Source of the DNA: Micromonospora okii
GTDB lineage: Bacteria; Actinomycetota; Actinomycetes; Mycobacteriales; Micromonosporaceae
Assembly: GCF_020884795.1 (NCBI RefSeq)
Contig: NZ_BBZF01000016.1
Span: forward strand, 262,761-326,760
Length of the DNA stretch: 64,000 bases
Direction: 5' to 3'
A program made the translations under genes and the position numbers. Shown piece after piece: positions 53,501-61,400 of this stretch. The notes beneath the pieces were generated by a model that saw only the letters and a list, made by a program, of their open reading frames with translations, ran no database searches and was not told where the DNA came from. Within the stretch, counting starts at the first letter, position 1; each line of letters starts with the position of its first letter.

Positions 53501-53892
53501 ACCTGGCCACCGAGGTCACCAGCGCGTGGACGTTCCGCTCGAAGCACGCCCCCGGTGACGGCTTCGTGGCGCAGCCGGCGGCGGCGGTGCGCTTCACCCC
53601 GGCGCTGCGGGCCGACAACAGCGCCCCGGCGGGCCGCGCCTTCACCGTGCCGGTCACCGTCCAGCGGCAGGAGGGCGCGCCGAGGGCGCGGGTGGCCGCA
53701 CTGGTCGTCGACGCCTCGTACGACGGCGGGAAGACCTGGCGCAAGGCGGAGCTGCGCCGCAAGGGCAGCGGCTGGGTGGCCACGCTGCGGCACCCGGCCG
53801 GCCCCGGGTACGTCTCCCTGCGGGCGACCGCGAAGGACACCGCCGGCAACACGGTGACCACGCGGATCATCCAGGCGTACCGGGTGCGGTGA
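50512..53892 (+). CDS. Secreted S8 family serine peptidase (subtilase)
   Basis: 1126 residues. TTG start with GAGGAGGAA upstream. Signal peptide MRRRGRKSAGLALALALVLA...AGA, then an Ala/Pro-rich stretch and a propeptide with VTLVTGDRVTV and RFLVRRERGNVTVLP. The catalytic domain has Asp243 (VLDTGVD), His275 (GHGTHVAS), oxyanion Asn371 (AAGNSG) and Ser450 (SGTSMATPHVAG). About 650 further residues form several beta-sandwich domains, including a segment from ERTVTWRNSGTAPVTLELAIE. This long form is common among actinomycete extracellular proteases. Probably processed and released outside; the upstream palindrome suggests regulated expression. Confidence 0.95.
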   Translation: MRRRGRKSAGLALALALVLAAPPAAPAGAAPATSPNAAGRAAAPATSPATAGRTAAGATTVTLVTGDRVTVTASGAVSVRPGAGRDDLRFLVRRERGNVTVLPQDALPLLRSGRVDRRLFDVTGLIRAGYDDARRDSLPLLVSYRSGNARRAVAGIAGARVTRDLPAIGGAAVTAEKARAGAVWGAVTTGSPAARVDTAGGVDRLWLDGRRQVTLDHSVPQIGAPVAHAAGLTGKGVTVAVLDTGVDPAHPDFAGRLAESRNFTEEAEPGDVVGHGTHVASIIAGSGTASAGKYRGVAPDATLVSGKVCEVYGCTESAILDGMRWAAVERRAAVVNLSLGGMDTPETDPLEEAVGTLTAQTGALFVIAAGNSGRDASIDSPASADAALAVGAVDRADDLAEFSSRGPRASDGGLKPEITAPGVEIVAARAAGSDLGEPVGERYMSLSGTSMATPHVAGSAALLAQRHPDRRAGALKSALMASARPHPGQTAYQQGAGRVDVARAIDQQVSSEPASVSFGRAEWPHGDDPVIERTVTWRNSGTAPVTLELAIEATGPTGEPAPAGVFRLDATRVTVPVGGEAPVRVSADTRVAGPDGYYTGRVVARSGAQVAVTPIAVHREVESYDVTVTHLGADGGPTADYYTGLANLDSFDRPSDVYDADGTATVRVPKGRYGLASTLFAVDPSGEPAGIALLARPELVVDRDVRLTVDARTAKPVRNTVPQRGAVAPLVDVSAIFFGADDSTYSFGLWSNGFAGVSSGQIGSASTPDTFVATIGSQWVDAEADVSPYFYALLEAFPGRMPTGFVKHYRSRDLATVTHTFRDAYPGLETERVVMGEPEYNTGGSALVLPVSTPGKRVEHYSTGGVKWAGELGFGTRDPEGWLEMQALLSSPLTAYQPGRSHRETWGAAPFGPSFAQRRWGHEGITRKGDTVVVDLPVHSDAAGHPGGSLNDPQWTRLYRDGTLVGESEYPGYGEFEVPPGAADYRVEILAKRSFTDLATEVTSAWTFRSKHAPGDGFVAQPAAAVRFTPALRADNSAPAGRAFTVPVTVQRQEGAPRARVAALVVDASYDGGKTWRKAELRRKGSGWVATLRHPAGPGYVSLRATAKDTAGNTVTTRIIQAYRVR

Positions 53893-53993
53893 GCCCCGCT
53901 CGCGGACCCGGCGGCGCGTTCGCCGGGCCCGTGGGCGCGGTCCGGTCGTCACCGCGCCGGGCGCGGTTCGGTGGTTACCGCGCCGGGCGCGGG

Positions 53994-54953
53994 TCAGTCG
54001 TTGGCGTGCAGGGCCGCGTTCAGCTCGATGCCCCGGCCGGTGCGCGGGCGGGCCTCCAGCGCGCCGGTGACCGAGTTGCGCAGGAACAGCAGCCCGTCGA
54101 CCCCGGACAGCTCGCGGGCCTTGACCACCCGGCCGTCCGGCAGGGTGATCTTCGCCGACGCCGTGACGTAGCAGCCCGCCTCGACCACGCAGTCGTCGCC
54201 GAGGGAGATGCCGACGCCCGCGTTGGCGCCGATCAGGCTCCGCTCGCCGATGCGCACCCGGTCGGTGCCGCCCCCGGAGAGGGTGCCCATGATCGACGCG
54301 CCGCCGCCGATGTCGGAGCCGTCGCCGACCACCACGCCCTGCACGATCCGCCCCTCGACCATCGAGGTGCCCAGCGTGCCGGCGTTGAAGTTGACGAAGC
54401 CCTCGTGCATCACGGTGGTGCCGGCGGCCAGGTGCGCGCCGAGCCGGACCCGGTCCGCGTCGGCGATCCGCACCCCGGCGGGGACCACGTAGTCGGTCAT
54501 CCGGGGGAACTTGTCCACGCCGTACACGGCCAGGTGGCGGCCGGCGGCCCGCTCGATCACCCGCAGCTCGTCCACCCGCTCCGGCGGGCACGGCCCGGCC
54601 GACGTCCAGGCCACGTTCGCCAGCTTGCCGAAGATGCCGTCGAGGTTCAGCTCGTTGGGTCGCACCAGGCGGTGGGAGAGCAGGTGCAGCCGCAGGTACG
54701 CGTCGGCGGCGTCGGAGATCGGGTCGGCCAGCGAACCGATCACCGTCACCACCTGGGCGGTACGCAGACCGGGCAGCGCCCGCTCGCCGACCGCCCCCGG
54801 CGGCAGGTCGAGGACGTCCGCCTCGTCCTCCCCGGCGACCAGCGGCAGCTCGCCGAGCCCCAGCTTGCCCGTCGGGTACCAGGTGTCGAGCACCTGGTCG
54901 TCAGCGGTGATGGTGGCCAGTCCGATGCCCCACGCAGGCTGTGCAGTCGTCAC
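53994..54953 (-). CDS. dapD: 2,3,4,5-tetrahydropyridine-2,6-dicarboxylate N-succinyltransferase
   Basis: 319 residues, matching actinobacterial DapD (M. tuberculosis Rv1201c is 317). The mixed alpha/beta N-terminal domain ([24 protein letters not shown]) precedes the left-handed beta-helix: [61 protein letters not shown], with the conserved acidic residue in MVEGR. It transfers succinyl from succinyl-CoA in lysine/DAP synthesis. Start GTG 54953, chosen because TACCTT lies 7 nt upstream. Divergent from dapE with only 24 bp between the starts. Confidence 0.96.
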   Translation of the reverse strand: MTTAQPAWGIGLATITADDQVLDTWYPTGKLGLGELPLVAGEDEADVLDLPPGAVGERALPGLRTAQVVTVIGSLADPISDAADAYLRLHLLSHRLVRPNELNLDGIFGKLANVAWTSAGPCPPERVDELRVIERAAGRHLAVYGVDKFPRMTDYVVPAGVRIADADRVRLGAHLAAGTTVMHEGFVNFNAGTLGTSMVEGRIVQGVVVGDGSDIGGGASIMGTLSGGGTDRVRIGERSLIGANAGVGISLGDDCVVEAGCYVTASAKITLPDGRVVKARELSGVDGLLFLRNSVTGALEARPRTGRGIELNAALHAND

Positions 54954-54960
54954 GACTGTG

Positions 54961-54970
54961 AAGGTACCGT
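54961..54970. promoter_or_regulatory. Overlapping divergent -10 boxes for dapD and dapE
   Basis: AAGGTACCGT: plus-strand TACCGT (54965-54970) is 7 nt before the dapE ATG; minus-strand TACCTT (54961-54966) is 7 nt before the dapD GTG. The boxes share two bases of the central GGTACC, and the spacing is equal on both sides. Confidence 0.6.
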
Positions 54971-54977
54971 GCGAACC

Positions 54978-56051
54978 ATGGAGAACCCGCTGACCCCCGA
55001 GGTCCTCGCCGATCCGGTGGAGCTGACCCGAGCCCTGGTCGACATCGAGTCCGTCTCCCTCGACGAGAAGGCCATCGCGGACTGCGTCGAGGAGGTGCTG
55101 CGCGGGGTGCCGCACCTGACCACGTACCGGCACGGCAACACCGTCATGGCGCGCACCGACCTGGGCCGGGCCTCCCGCGTGGTGCTCGCGGGGCACCTCG
55201 ACACCGTTCCGCTGAACAACAACTTCCCGTCGACCACGCGCGGCGACCTGATGTACGGCTGCGGCACCTCCGACATGAAGTCCGGGGTGGCGTACGCGCT
55301 GCACCTCGCGGTGACCCTGGCCGAGCCGAAGTACGACGTGACGTACTTCTTCTACGAGGCCGAGGAGATCGAGTCGAAGTACAACGGCCTCTTCCTGGTC
55401 GCCGAGGCGCACCCGGAGTGGCTGCGGGCCGACTTCGCGCTGCTGCTGGAGCCGACGCACGGGATCGTGGAGGCCGGCTGCCAGGGCACGCTGCGGTCGG
55501 TGGTGACCACCACCGGCGTGCGGGCCCACTCGGCGCGCTCCTGGCACGGCGTGAACGCCATCCACGCCGCCGGGGAGGTGCTGAACCGCCTGTCGACGTA
55601 CGAGGCGCGGCGGGTGACCATCGACGGCTGCGACTACCGCGAGGGCATGAACGCGGTGCGGATCAACGGTGGGGTCGCCGGCAACGTGGTGCCGGACCGC
55701 TGCGAGATCGAGGTGAACTACCGCTTCGCGCCGGACCGCACCCCGGCCGAGGCAGAGGCGCACCTGCGCGAGGTCTTCGCCGGCTTCGAGCTGCGGGTGA
55801 CCGACGCGGCGGCCGGGGCGGCCCCGGGGCTGGACGCGGCGCCGGCGAAGGAGTTCCTCGCGGCCGTCGACGCCCCGCCGATCGGCAAGCTGGGCTGGAC
55901 GGACGTGGCCCGGTTCGCCGCCATGGGCATCCCCGCGCTGAACTTCGGGCCGGGCGACCCCAACCTGGCCCACCACCCGGACGAGCACGTCGAGATCAGC
56001 AAGATCCGCGAGGGCGCGGAAACCCTGCGCCGCTGGCTGACCCCGGCCTGA
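54978..56051 (+). CDS. dapE: Succinyl-diaminopimelate desuccinylase
   Basis: 357 residues. M20 metallopeptidase fold with [15 protein letters not shown] (first zinc His and Asp), [17 protein letters not shown] (bridging Asp), YEAEEIES (catalytic Glu pair) and the C-terminal [18 protein letters not shown]is ligand. The lid domain is in the middle ([26 protein letters not shown]). It removes succinate from N-succinyl-DAP to yield L,L-DAP. ATG start, leaderless. As in M. tuberculosis (dapD Rv1201c, dapE Rv1202, LOG Rv1205), dapD is divergent and LOG-family genes follow. Confidence 0.96.
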   Translation: MENPLTPEVLADPVELTRALVDIESVSLDEKAIADCVEEVLRGVPHLTTYRHGNTVMARTDLGRASRVVLAGHLDTVPLNNNFPSTTRGDLMYGCGTSDMKSGVAYALHLAVTLAEPKYDVTYFFYEAEEIESKYNGLFLVAEAHPEWLRADFALLLEPTHGIVEAGCQGTLRSVVTTTGVRAHSARSWHGVNAIHAAGEVLNRLSTYEARRVTIDGCDYREGMNAVRINGGVAGNVVPDRCEIEVNYRFAPDRTPAEAEAHLREVFAGFELRVTDAAAGAAPGLDAAPAKEFLAAVDAPPIGKLGWTDVARFAAMGIPALNFGPGDPNLAHHPDEHVEISKIREGAETLRRWLTPA

Positions 56052-56094
56052 CCTGCGCCCCACCGTCCGCGCCCCGCTCCCCGCCCACCCCGGT

Positions 56095-56149
56095 GATCAA
56101 GGAGTTTGCGTCGTTCCGGCCGCCGGTTCCTGACGCAAACTTCTTGATC
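56095..56149. terminator. Inverted repeat between convergent genes
   Basis: Arms 56095-56112 (GATCAAGGAGTTTGCGTC) and 56132-56149 pair at 17 of 18 positions around a 19-nt loop. It follows dapE and faces a convergent small gene. Related in form to 19719-19781. Confidence 0.7.
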
Positions 56150-56204
56150 GACTCGGGTGGGTGGGGGCGGGGTGGGGCGGGGTGGGTGAGGAGGCGGGAG
56201 TGGG

Positions 56205-56372
56205 TCAGGGGGTGGGGGTCAGGGACGGGTCGGGGCGGGTGTCGGTCGGGTCGCCGGTGTGGTCGGCGACCGGGACTTCCAACTGCCGGGCGCGGCGGCG
56301 CTCGGCCACCACGTCCCGGATCCGCCGCTGCATCTGCCGGCGGATCCGGATCATCTCGCTGTTGCTGATCAC
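56205..56372 (-). CDS. Small basic protein
   Basis: 55 residues from GTG 56372, preceded by GGGGGAGGAG at good spacing. An amphipathic Arg-rich helix (MIRIRRQMQRRIRDVVAERRRARQLEV) is followed by an acidic, Thr/Pro-rich tail. I do not recognise it. The strong ribosome-binding site is the main support. It could bind nucleic acid, but nothing proves that. Confidence 0.55.
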   Translation of the reverse strand: MISNSEMIRIRRQMQRRIRDVVAERRRARQLEVPVADHTGDPTDTRPDPSLTPTP

Positions 56373-56520
56373 GCTTGCTCCTCCCCCGAAGGCGCGCTCC
56401 GGGGCATACCCGGTATACGAATGGTAAGACGTGCGTGCGACCGAATTTGTTGCCAAGATCGCGAGAAATCTCTCGCCCCCGCCGCGCCCGGCCGTACCGC
56501 CCTCATCTGGGCCCCTCCAC

Positions 56521-56526
56521 TACGGT
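56521..56526 (+). promoter_or_regulatory. -10 box of leaderless promoter for LOG-family gene
   Basis: TACGGT, then TGCTCCC, then ATG at 56534. Confidence 0.5.
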
Positions 56527-56533
56527 TGCTCCC

Positions 56534-57439
56534 ATGAGCGACAGCAACGGGCCACGTCCGGGGCGTGAGCCGGGCCGCGAGCGGCACCGCGGTGCCGTCA
56601 CGCTGCGCCGCCAGGCCATTACGACCAGCACCGCCGACCAGCGGCTGCTCGACTCCCGGGGCCGGGGCGACTGGAAGACCAAGGACGCCTGGCGGGCGCT
56701 GCGCATCCTGTCGGAGTTCGTGGAGGGCTTCGACACCCTCGCGGACCTGCCGCCGGCGGTCAGCGTCTTCGGCTCGGCCCGCAGCATGCCGGACAGCCCG
56801 GAGTGCCGGATGGCCGAGGCGCTGGGGGGCGCCCTGGCCCGTGCCGGGTACGCGGTGATCACCGGCGGCGGGCCCGGCGTGATGGAGGCGGCCAACCGGG
56901 GCACGAGCGACGCCGGCGGGCTCTCCGTCGGGCTCGGCATCGAGCTGCCGTTCGAGCAGGGCCTCAACGACTGGGTCGACCTCGCCATCGACTTCCGGTA
57001 CTTCTTCGCCCGCAAGACCATGTTCGTCAAGTACGCCCAGGCGTTCGTGGTGCTGCCCGGCGGGTTCGGCACCCTGGACGAGCTGTTCGAGGCGCTGACC
57101 CTGGTGCAGACCGGCAAGGTCACCCGGTTCCCGGTGGTGCTCATGGGTACCGACTACTGGCGCGGCCTCCTCGACTGGCTGCGCGACACGATGGCGGCCG
57201 ACGGCAAGATCGGGCCGGTCGACCTGGAGCTGATCTTCCTCACCGACGACGTCGACGAGGCCGTGCGGCACATCGTCGCGGCAGAGGCCGCCCTCTCCGC
57301 CGAGCAGGAGGCGGTCCGCGAGGAGGCCGTCGCCCGTACGGAGGCGGACCAGCGGGCCGCCGCCGAGCAGGCGGAGCTTGCCGAGCGGGCAGAGCTTGCC
57401 GAGCGGGCGGACCGGTCCGCGCCGGGCGGGGAGGGCTGA
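56534..57439 (+). CDS. LOG-family protein (TIGR00730, cytokinin-riboside phosphoribohydrolase-like), long form
   Basis: 301 residues. Rossmann-like core: AVSVFGSARSMPDSPE, VITGGGPGVMEAANRGTSDAGGLSVG, FFARKTMFVKYAQAFVVLPGGFGTLDELFE with the catalytic PGGxGTxxE motif. The domain is preceded by about 70 extra residues (GAVTLRRQAI, then WRALRILSEFVEGFDTL) and followed by an Ala/Glu-rich coiled tail (EAVREEAVARTEADQRAAAEQAEL). LOG enzymes split nucleoside 5'-monophosphates to base and ribose 5-phosphate. ATG 56534 fits the -10 box. Follows dapE, as in mycobacteria. Confidence 0.92.
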   Translation: MSDSNGPRPGREPGRERHRGAVTLRRQAITTSTADQRLLDSRGRGDWKTKDAWRALRILSEFVEGFDTLADLPPAVSVFGSARSMPDSPECRMAEALGGALARAGYAVITGGGPGVMEAANRGTSDAGGLSVGLGIELPFEQGLNDWVDLAIDFRYFFARKTMFVKYAQAFVVLPGGFGTLDELFEALTLVQTGKVTRFPVVLMGTDYWRGLLDWLRDTMAADGKIGPVDLELIFLTDDVDEAVRHIVAAEAALSAEQEAVREEAVARTEADQRAAAEQAELAERAELAERADRSAPGGEG

Positions 57440-57443
57440 TTCG

Positions 57444-57989
57444 GTGGCGGCGATCTGCGTGTTCTGCGCGTCCTCCCGTACCCTCGACCCGCGCTGGCTG
57501 GATCTCGCCGCCGAGACGGGCGCGGAGATCGCCCGGCGCGGCCACACGCTGGTCAGCGGCGGCGGCTGCGTCGGGATGATGGGCGCGCTGGCGGACGGGG
57601 CCCGGTCGGCCGGCGGCGCGACGGTCGGGGTGATCCCGCAGTCCCTGGTCGACCTGGAGGTCGCCGACCTTGCCTCCGACGAGCTGCTGGTCACCGCCAG
57701 CATGGCCGACCGCAAGACCCTCATGATCGAGAGATCCGACGCGTTCCTCACCCTGCCCGGCGGGCTCGGCACCCTGGACGAGCTGTTCGAGGTGTGGACG
57801 ACGGCCACGCTCGCCCTGCACGCCAAGCCGATGGTGCTGGTCGACGCGGACGGCTTCTATCGCCCCCTGCTCGACTGGCTCGCCTCCGCCGCCGACCAGA
57901 ACTTCCTCAAGCCGGCCGGCCTGTCCCTCCTCACGGTCGCCGACTCGGTCCCCGCCGCCCTGGACGCCCTCGAACCCCACCTGCGCTGA
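57444..57989 (+). CDS. LOG-family protein, short form
   Basis: 181 residues, the classical LOG size. ICVFCASSRTLDPRWLDLAAE opens the fold; LVSGGGCVGMMGALADGARSAGG, ASMADRKTLMIERSDAFLTLPGGLGTLDELFEVWTTATL follow with catalytic PGGLGTLDE and the upstream Arg-Lys pair. GTG start four bases after the stop of the long paralogue, with GGGGAGGG in that gene's end. The two paralogues are distinct in length and sequence, so the second is not a recent copy. Confidence 0.92.
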   Translation: MAAICVFCASSRTLDPRWLDLAAETGAEIARRGHTLVSGGGCVGMMGALADGARSAGGATVGVIPQSLVDLEVADLASDELLVTASMADRKTLMIERSDAFLTLPGGLGTLDELFEVWTTATLALHAKPMVLVDADGFYRPLLDWLASAADQNFLKPAGLSLLTVADSVPAALDALEPHLR

Positions 57990-57994
57990 CAAGG

Positions 57995-58384
57995 GTGAGT
58001 GACGGCTACGGGGCTGGTTCGCGGCGGGACGAGCTGCTGGTTCCCGTGCTTCTGTTCCTGTCCCTGTTCTTCCTGGCGGGCTTCCTGGCCCTGCTCTTCG
58101 TGCCGGCGACCGGGTGGATCGGCGTGGTTGTCCCGTTGCTGCTGGTGCTCCTCGCCCTGACGTCGTGGCGGTTGCGGCACGGCGGTTGGCGCGGTGGGCT
58201 GCCTCCCGGTGGGGCCCGTCGGCTCGTCGGTGCTGGTGGTGCCTGCCTGCTCCTCTGGGCTCTCGGGATGGTGATCGCGTCGACCACCGACCTGATCGCG
58301 TCCCCGGCGCATCTGACGCTGCTGGGAGCGAGCGCGGCGCTGATGTCCTGCGCCGGTCTCGTCGGCCGACGCGGTTCGGTCTGA
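57995..58384 (+). CDS. Small multi-span membrane protein
   Basis: 129 residues from GTG 57995, five bases after the LOG stop. Hydrophobic helices at about 15-38, 42-58, 78-97 and 100-123. A Gly/Arg-rich cytoplasmic loop (RLRHGGWRGGLPPGGARRL) separates the pairs. There is no good ribosome-binding site, so it probably depends on coupling to the LOG gene. No family recognised. Confidence 0.65.
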   Translation: MSDGYGAGSRRDELLVPVLLFLSLFFLAGFLALLFVPATGWIGVVVPLLLVLLALTSWRLRHGGWRGGLPPGGARRLVGAGGACLLLWALGMVIASTTDLIASPAHLTLLGASAALMSCAGLVGRRGSV

Positions 58385-58492
58385 GGTGAGCCGCGCCGCG
58401 ACTCGGGGGTGAGGGAGCCCTGATGAACCCAGGGAACCTCGAACCCGGCAGGGCGCGGAGTGGGTGTCAGGGGTGCGTGGTGGGATGGGGGG

Positions 58493-61400
58493 ATGCAGGC
58501 GTACCGGCTGGTGCGTCGGCCTGCCGAGGCGGCCCCGGGGGGGCGTGGGCCCGGTGGGGCGGCGCGGGGGGACGGTCGGCCCGAGGGGGCGACCACGCGG
58601 GAGCGTCGGGCCGCAGGGCCGGGCGGCGATGGCGCGTACGCCGAGGAGTCGTCCGCCGGTGGTCCGCCGCACGGCGCGCTGTCGCGTTCGGCGCAGCCCG
58701 CCGGCGAGCCCCAGGGGGGGCGCAGTCGGGTCGGGTGGCGCGCCGATCCGGTGCAGGCCGAGGTCGTGGCGCGCACCGACGGGCCGCTGCTGGTCGTCGG
58801 CGGGCCCGGCACCGGCAAGACCAGCACGCTGGTCGAGGCGGTCGCCGCGCGGGTGGCCGAGGGCGTCGACCCCGAACGCGTCCTGGTGCTCACCTTCGGC
58901 CGCCGGCAGGCCACCGACCTGCGTCGCCGGATCGAGGCTCGCATCGCCGCCGACGGGCACCGGGTGCTGCGCGAGCCGCTGGTGCGGACCTTCCCGGCGT
59001 ACGCGTACGGGCTGCTGCGCCGCGCCGCCGCCGAGCGGGGCGAGCCGTCCCCCCGGCTGCTCACCGGCCCCGAGCAGGATCTGATCATCCGGGAGCTGCT
59101 CGACGTGGTCGGCGAGGAGCCCGAGGACGACCCGGTGGGCTGGCCGGAGGACCTGCGCCCCGCCCTGCGTACCCGGGCGTTCGCGGCCCAGCTCCGCGAC
59201 CTGCTGATGCGGGCGGCGGAGCGCGGGGTGGGCCCGGTGGAGCTGGCCCGGCTGGGCGAGAAGCTGGGCCGCGCCGACTGGCCGGCCGCCGCCCGCTTCC
59301 TCCGCGAGTACGTCGCCGTGCTCGCCCTGCGCGACGTCAGCAACCGGGGCTCCATCGCGTACGACCCGGCGGAGCTGGTCCGGGCGGCCACCGGCCTGCT
59401 GCTCGACGACCCGGAGCTGCTGGAGGCCGAGCGCCGCCGCATCGCCCACGTCTACGTCGACGAGCTGGCCGACACCGACCCCGCCCAGCTCGACCTGCTC
59501 GCCGTGGTGGCCGGCGGCGGAAAGCCGCTGGTCGCGTTCGCCGACCCGGACTCCTCGACGTACGCGTTCCGGGGCACCGACCCGGCCGGGGTGGCCGCCT
59601 TCGGGCACCGATTCCGCACCGCGTCCGGCGCGCCGGCCGCGCAGGTCGTGCTGACCACGTCGTACCGGGCGGGGGCGGGGCTGCTGGCCGCCACCCGGCG
59701 GCTCAACGGCCGGTTGCGCGGTCCCGCCGCGCACCGGCGGCTGCGCCCGCTGCCCGACGCCCCGCCCGGCTCGGTGCGGGTGCGCACCTTCCGCTCGACC
59801 ACCAGCGAGGCCGCCTGGCTGGCCCAGGCCCTGCGCGCGGCGCACCTGCTCGACGGCGTGCCGTGGTCGGAGATGGCGGTGCTGGTCCGCTCGACGGCCC
59901 GGCAGCTCCCGTCGCTGCGCCGGGCCCTGCACACGGCCGGGGTACCGACCGTGGTGCACGGCGAGGACCTGCCGCTGCACCTCCAGCCGGCGGTGGCCCC
60001 GCTGCTGCTCCTGCTGCGCTGCGCGCTGGAGCCGGGCCGGCTGGACGAGGAGGCGGCCGTGGCGCTGCTGCACTCGCCGCTGGGCGGAGCCGACCCGCTG
60101 GCCGAGCGGCGGCTGCGCCAGGGGCTGCGGGCGCTCGCCCTGGCCGCCGGGGACCGCCGCCCCTCCGGCGAGCTGATCCTCGACGCGCTGCGCGACCCGG
60201 AGGAGCTGGCCGGGATCGACCGGCACTGGGCGGAGCCGGCGCAGGCCGTGGCCGGGCTGCTCGCCGTCGCGCGGGAGGCCGCCGAGCGGCCCGGGGCCAC
60301 CGCCGAGGACGTGCTCTGGGCGGTGTGGAACGCCAGCGGGCTGGCCGAGCGCTGGGCCGGCGCGATCACCCGGGGCCGGGCCGCCACCGGCGAGCACGAG
60401 ACCGCCCGGCGCTGGCGGGCCGAGGCCGCCGACCGGGACCTGGACGCGGTGCTGGTGCTCTTCGACGCGGCGGCCCGCTTCGCCGACCGGCTGCCCGGCG
60501 CCCGCACCGAGGTCTTCCTCGACCACGTGCTGGGCCAGGACCTGCCGGCGGACACCCTGGCCGCGACCGCCGACCGGGGCGAGGCGGTGCGGCTGCTCAC
60601 CGCGCACGCGGCCAAGGGGCTGGAGTGGGACCTGGTGGCGGTCGCCGGGGTGCAGGAGGGCGTCTGGCCGGACCTGCGGCTGCGGGGCAGCCTGCTCGGC
60701 TCCGAGCGGCTGGTCGACGTGCTCGCCGGGCGGGACGTGGGCGCCGACGGGGCGGTCAGCGGCGACGGCGGGCGGGGCGCGGGCGACGGTGGGCGGGCCG
60801 TCCTGATCGGGCAGACCTCCGCCCTGCTCGACGAGGAGCGCCGGCTGTTCCACGTGGCGGTGACCCGGGCCCGCCGCCGGCTGCTGGTGACCGCCGTCGC
60901 GTCGGCCGCCGTGGGCGGGGACGACCACGAGGAGCAGCCGAGCCGGTTCCTGTACGAGCTGGACTCGACCGAGCCCCCCGGGGCGGGGGACGACGGCGGG
61001 ACGGGCGCCCGCGACGGGAACCCCACGGACCCCGCCGACCCGACGGGCCCCGCCGAAGCGGGCGCGCCGGGCGTCGGGGATCCGGAGGCCCGGGAGCCGG
61101 AGGTCGGGGATCCGGAGGCCCGGGAACCGGGCGTCGGGGAGCCGGAGGTCCGGCAGCCGGGAGCCGGGGAGCCGGAAGCCCGGGAGTCGGGGGCCGGGGA
61201 GTCGGCGGACGGCGGGGCGGTGGGCGCGGGGGAGGGCCGGGCGGTCACCCTGCCGGTGGCCGGGCCGCCCCGGGCGCTGACGCTGCCGGCGCTGGTGGCG
61301 GAGCTGCGTACCGCCGTGGCCGATCCGGCCGCGCCGTATTCGCGCCGGCGCGCGGCGGCGGCCGAGCTGGCCCGCCTCGCCGCCGCCGGGGTGCCCGGCG

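Noticed and set aside
53893..53993. Duplicated ACCGCGCCGGGCGCGG between the subtilase and dapD
   Set aside because: A short GC-rich duplication that could be a weak terminator or chance; the structure is not distinctive.
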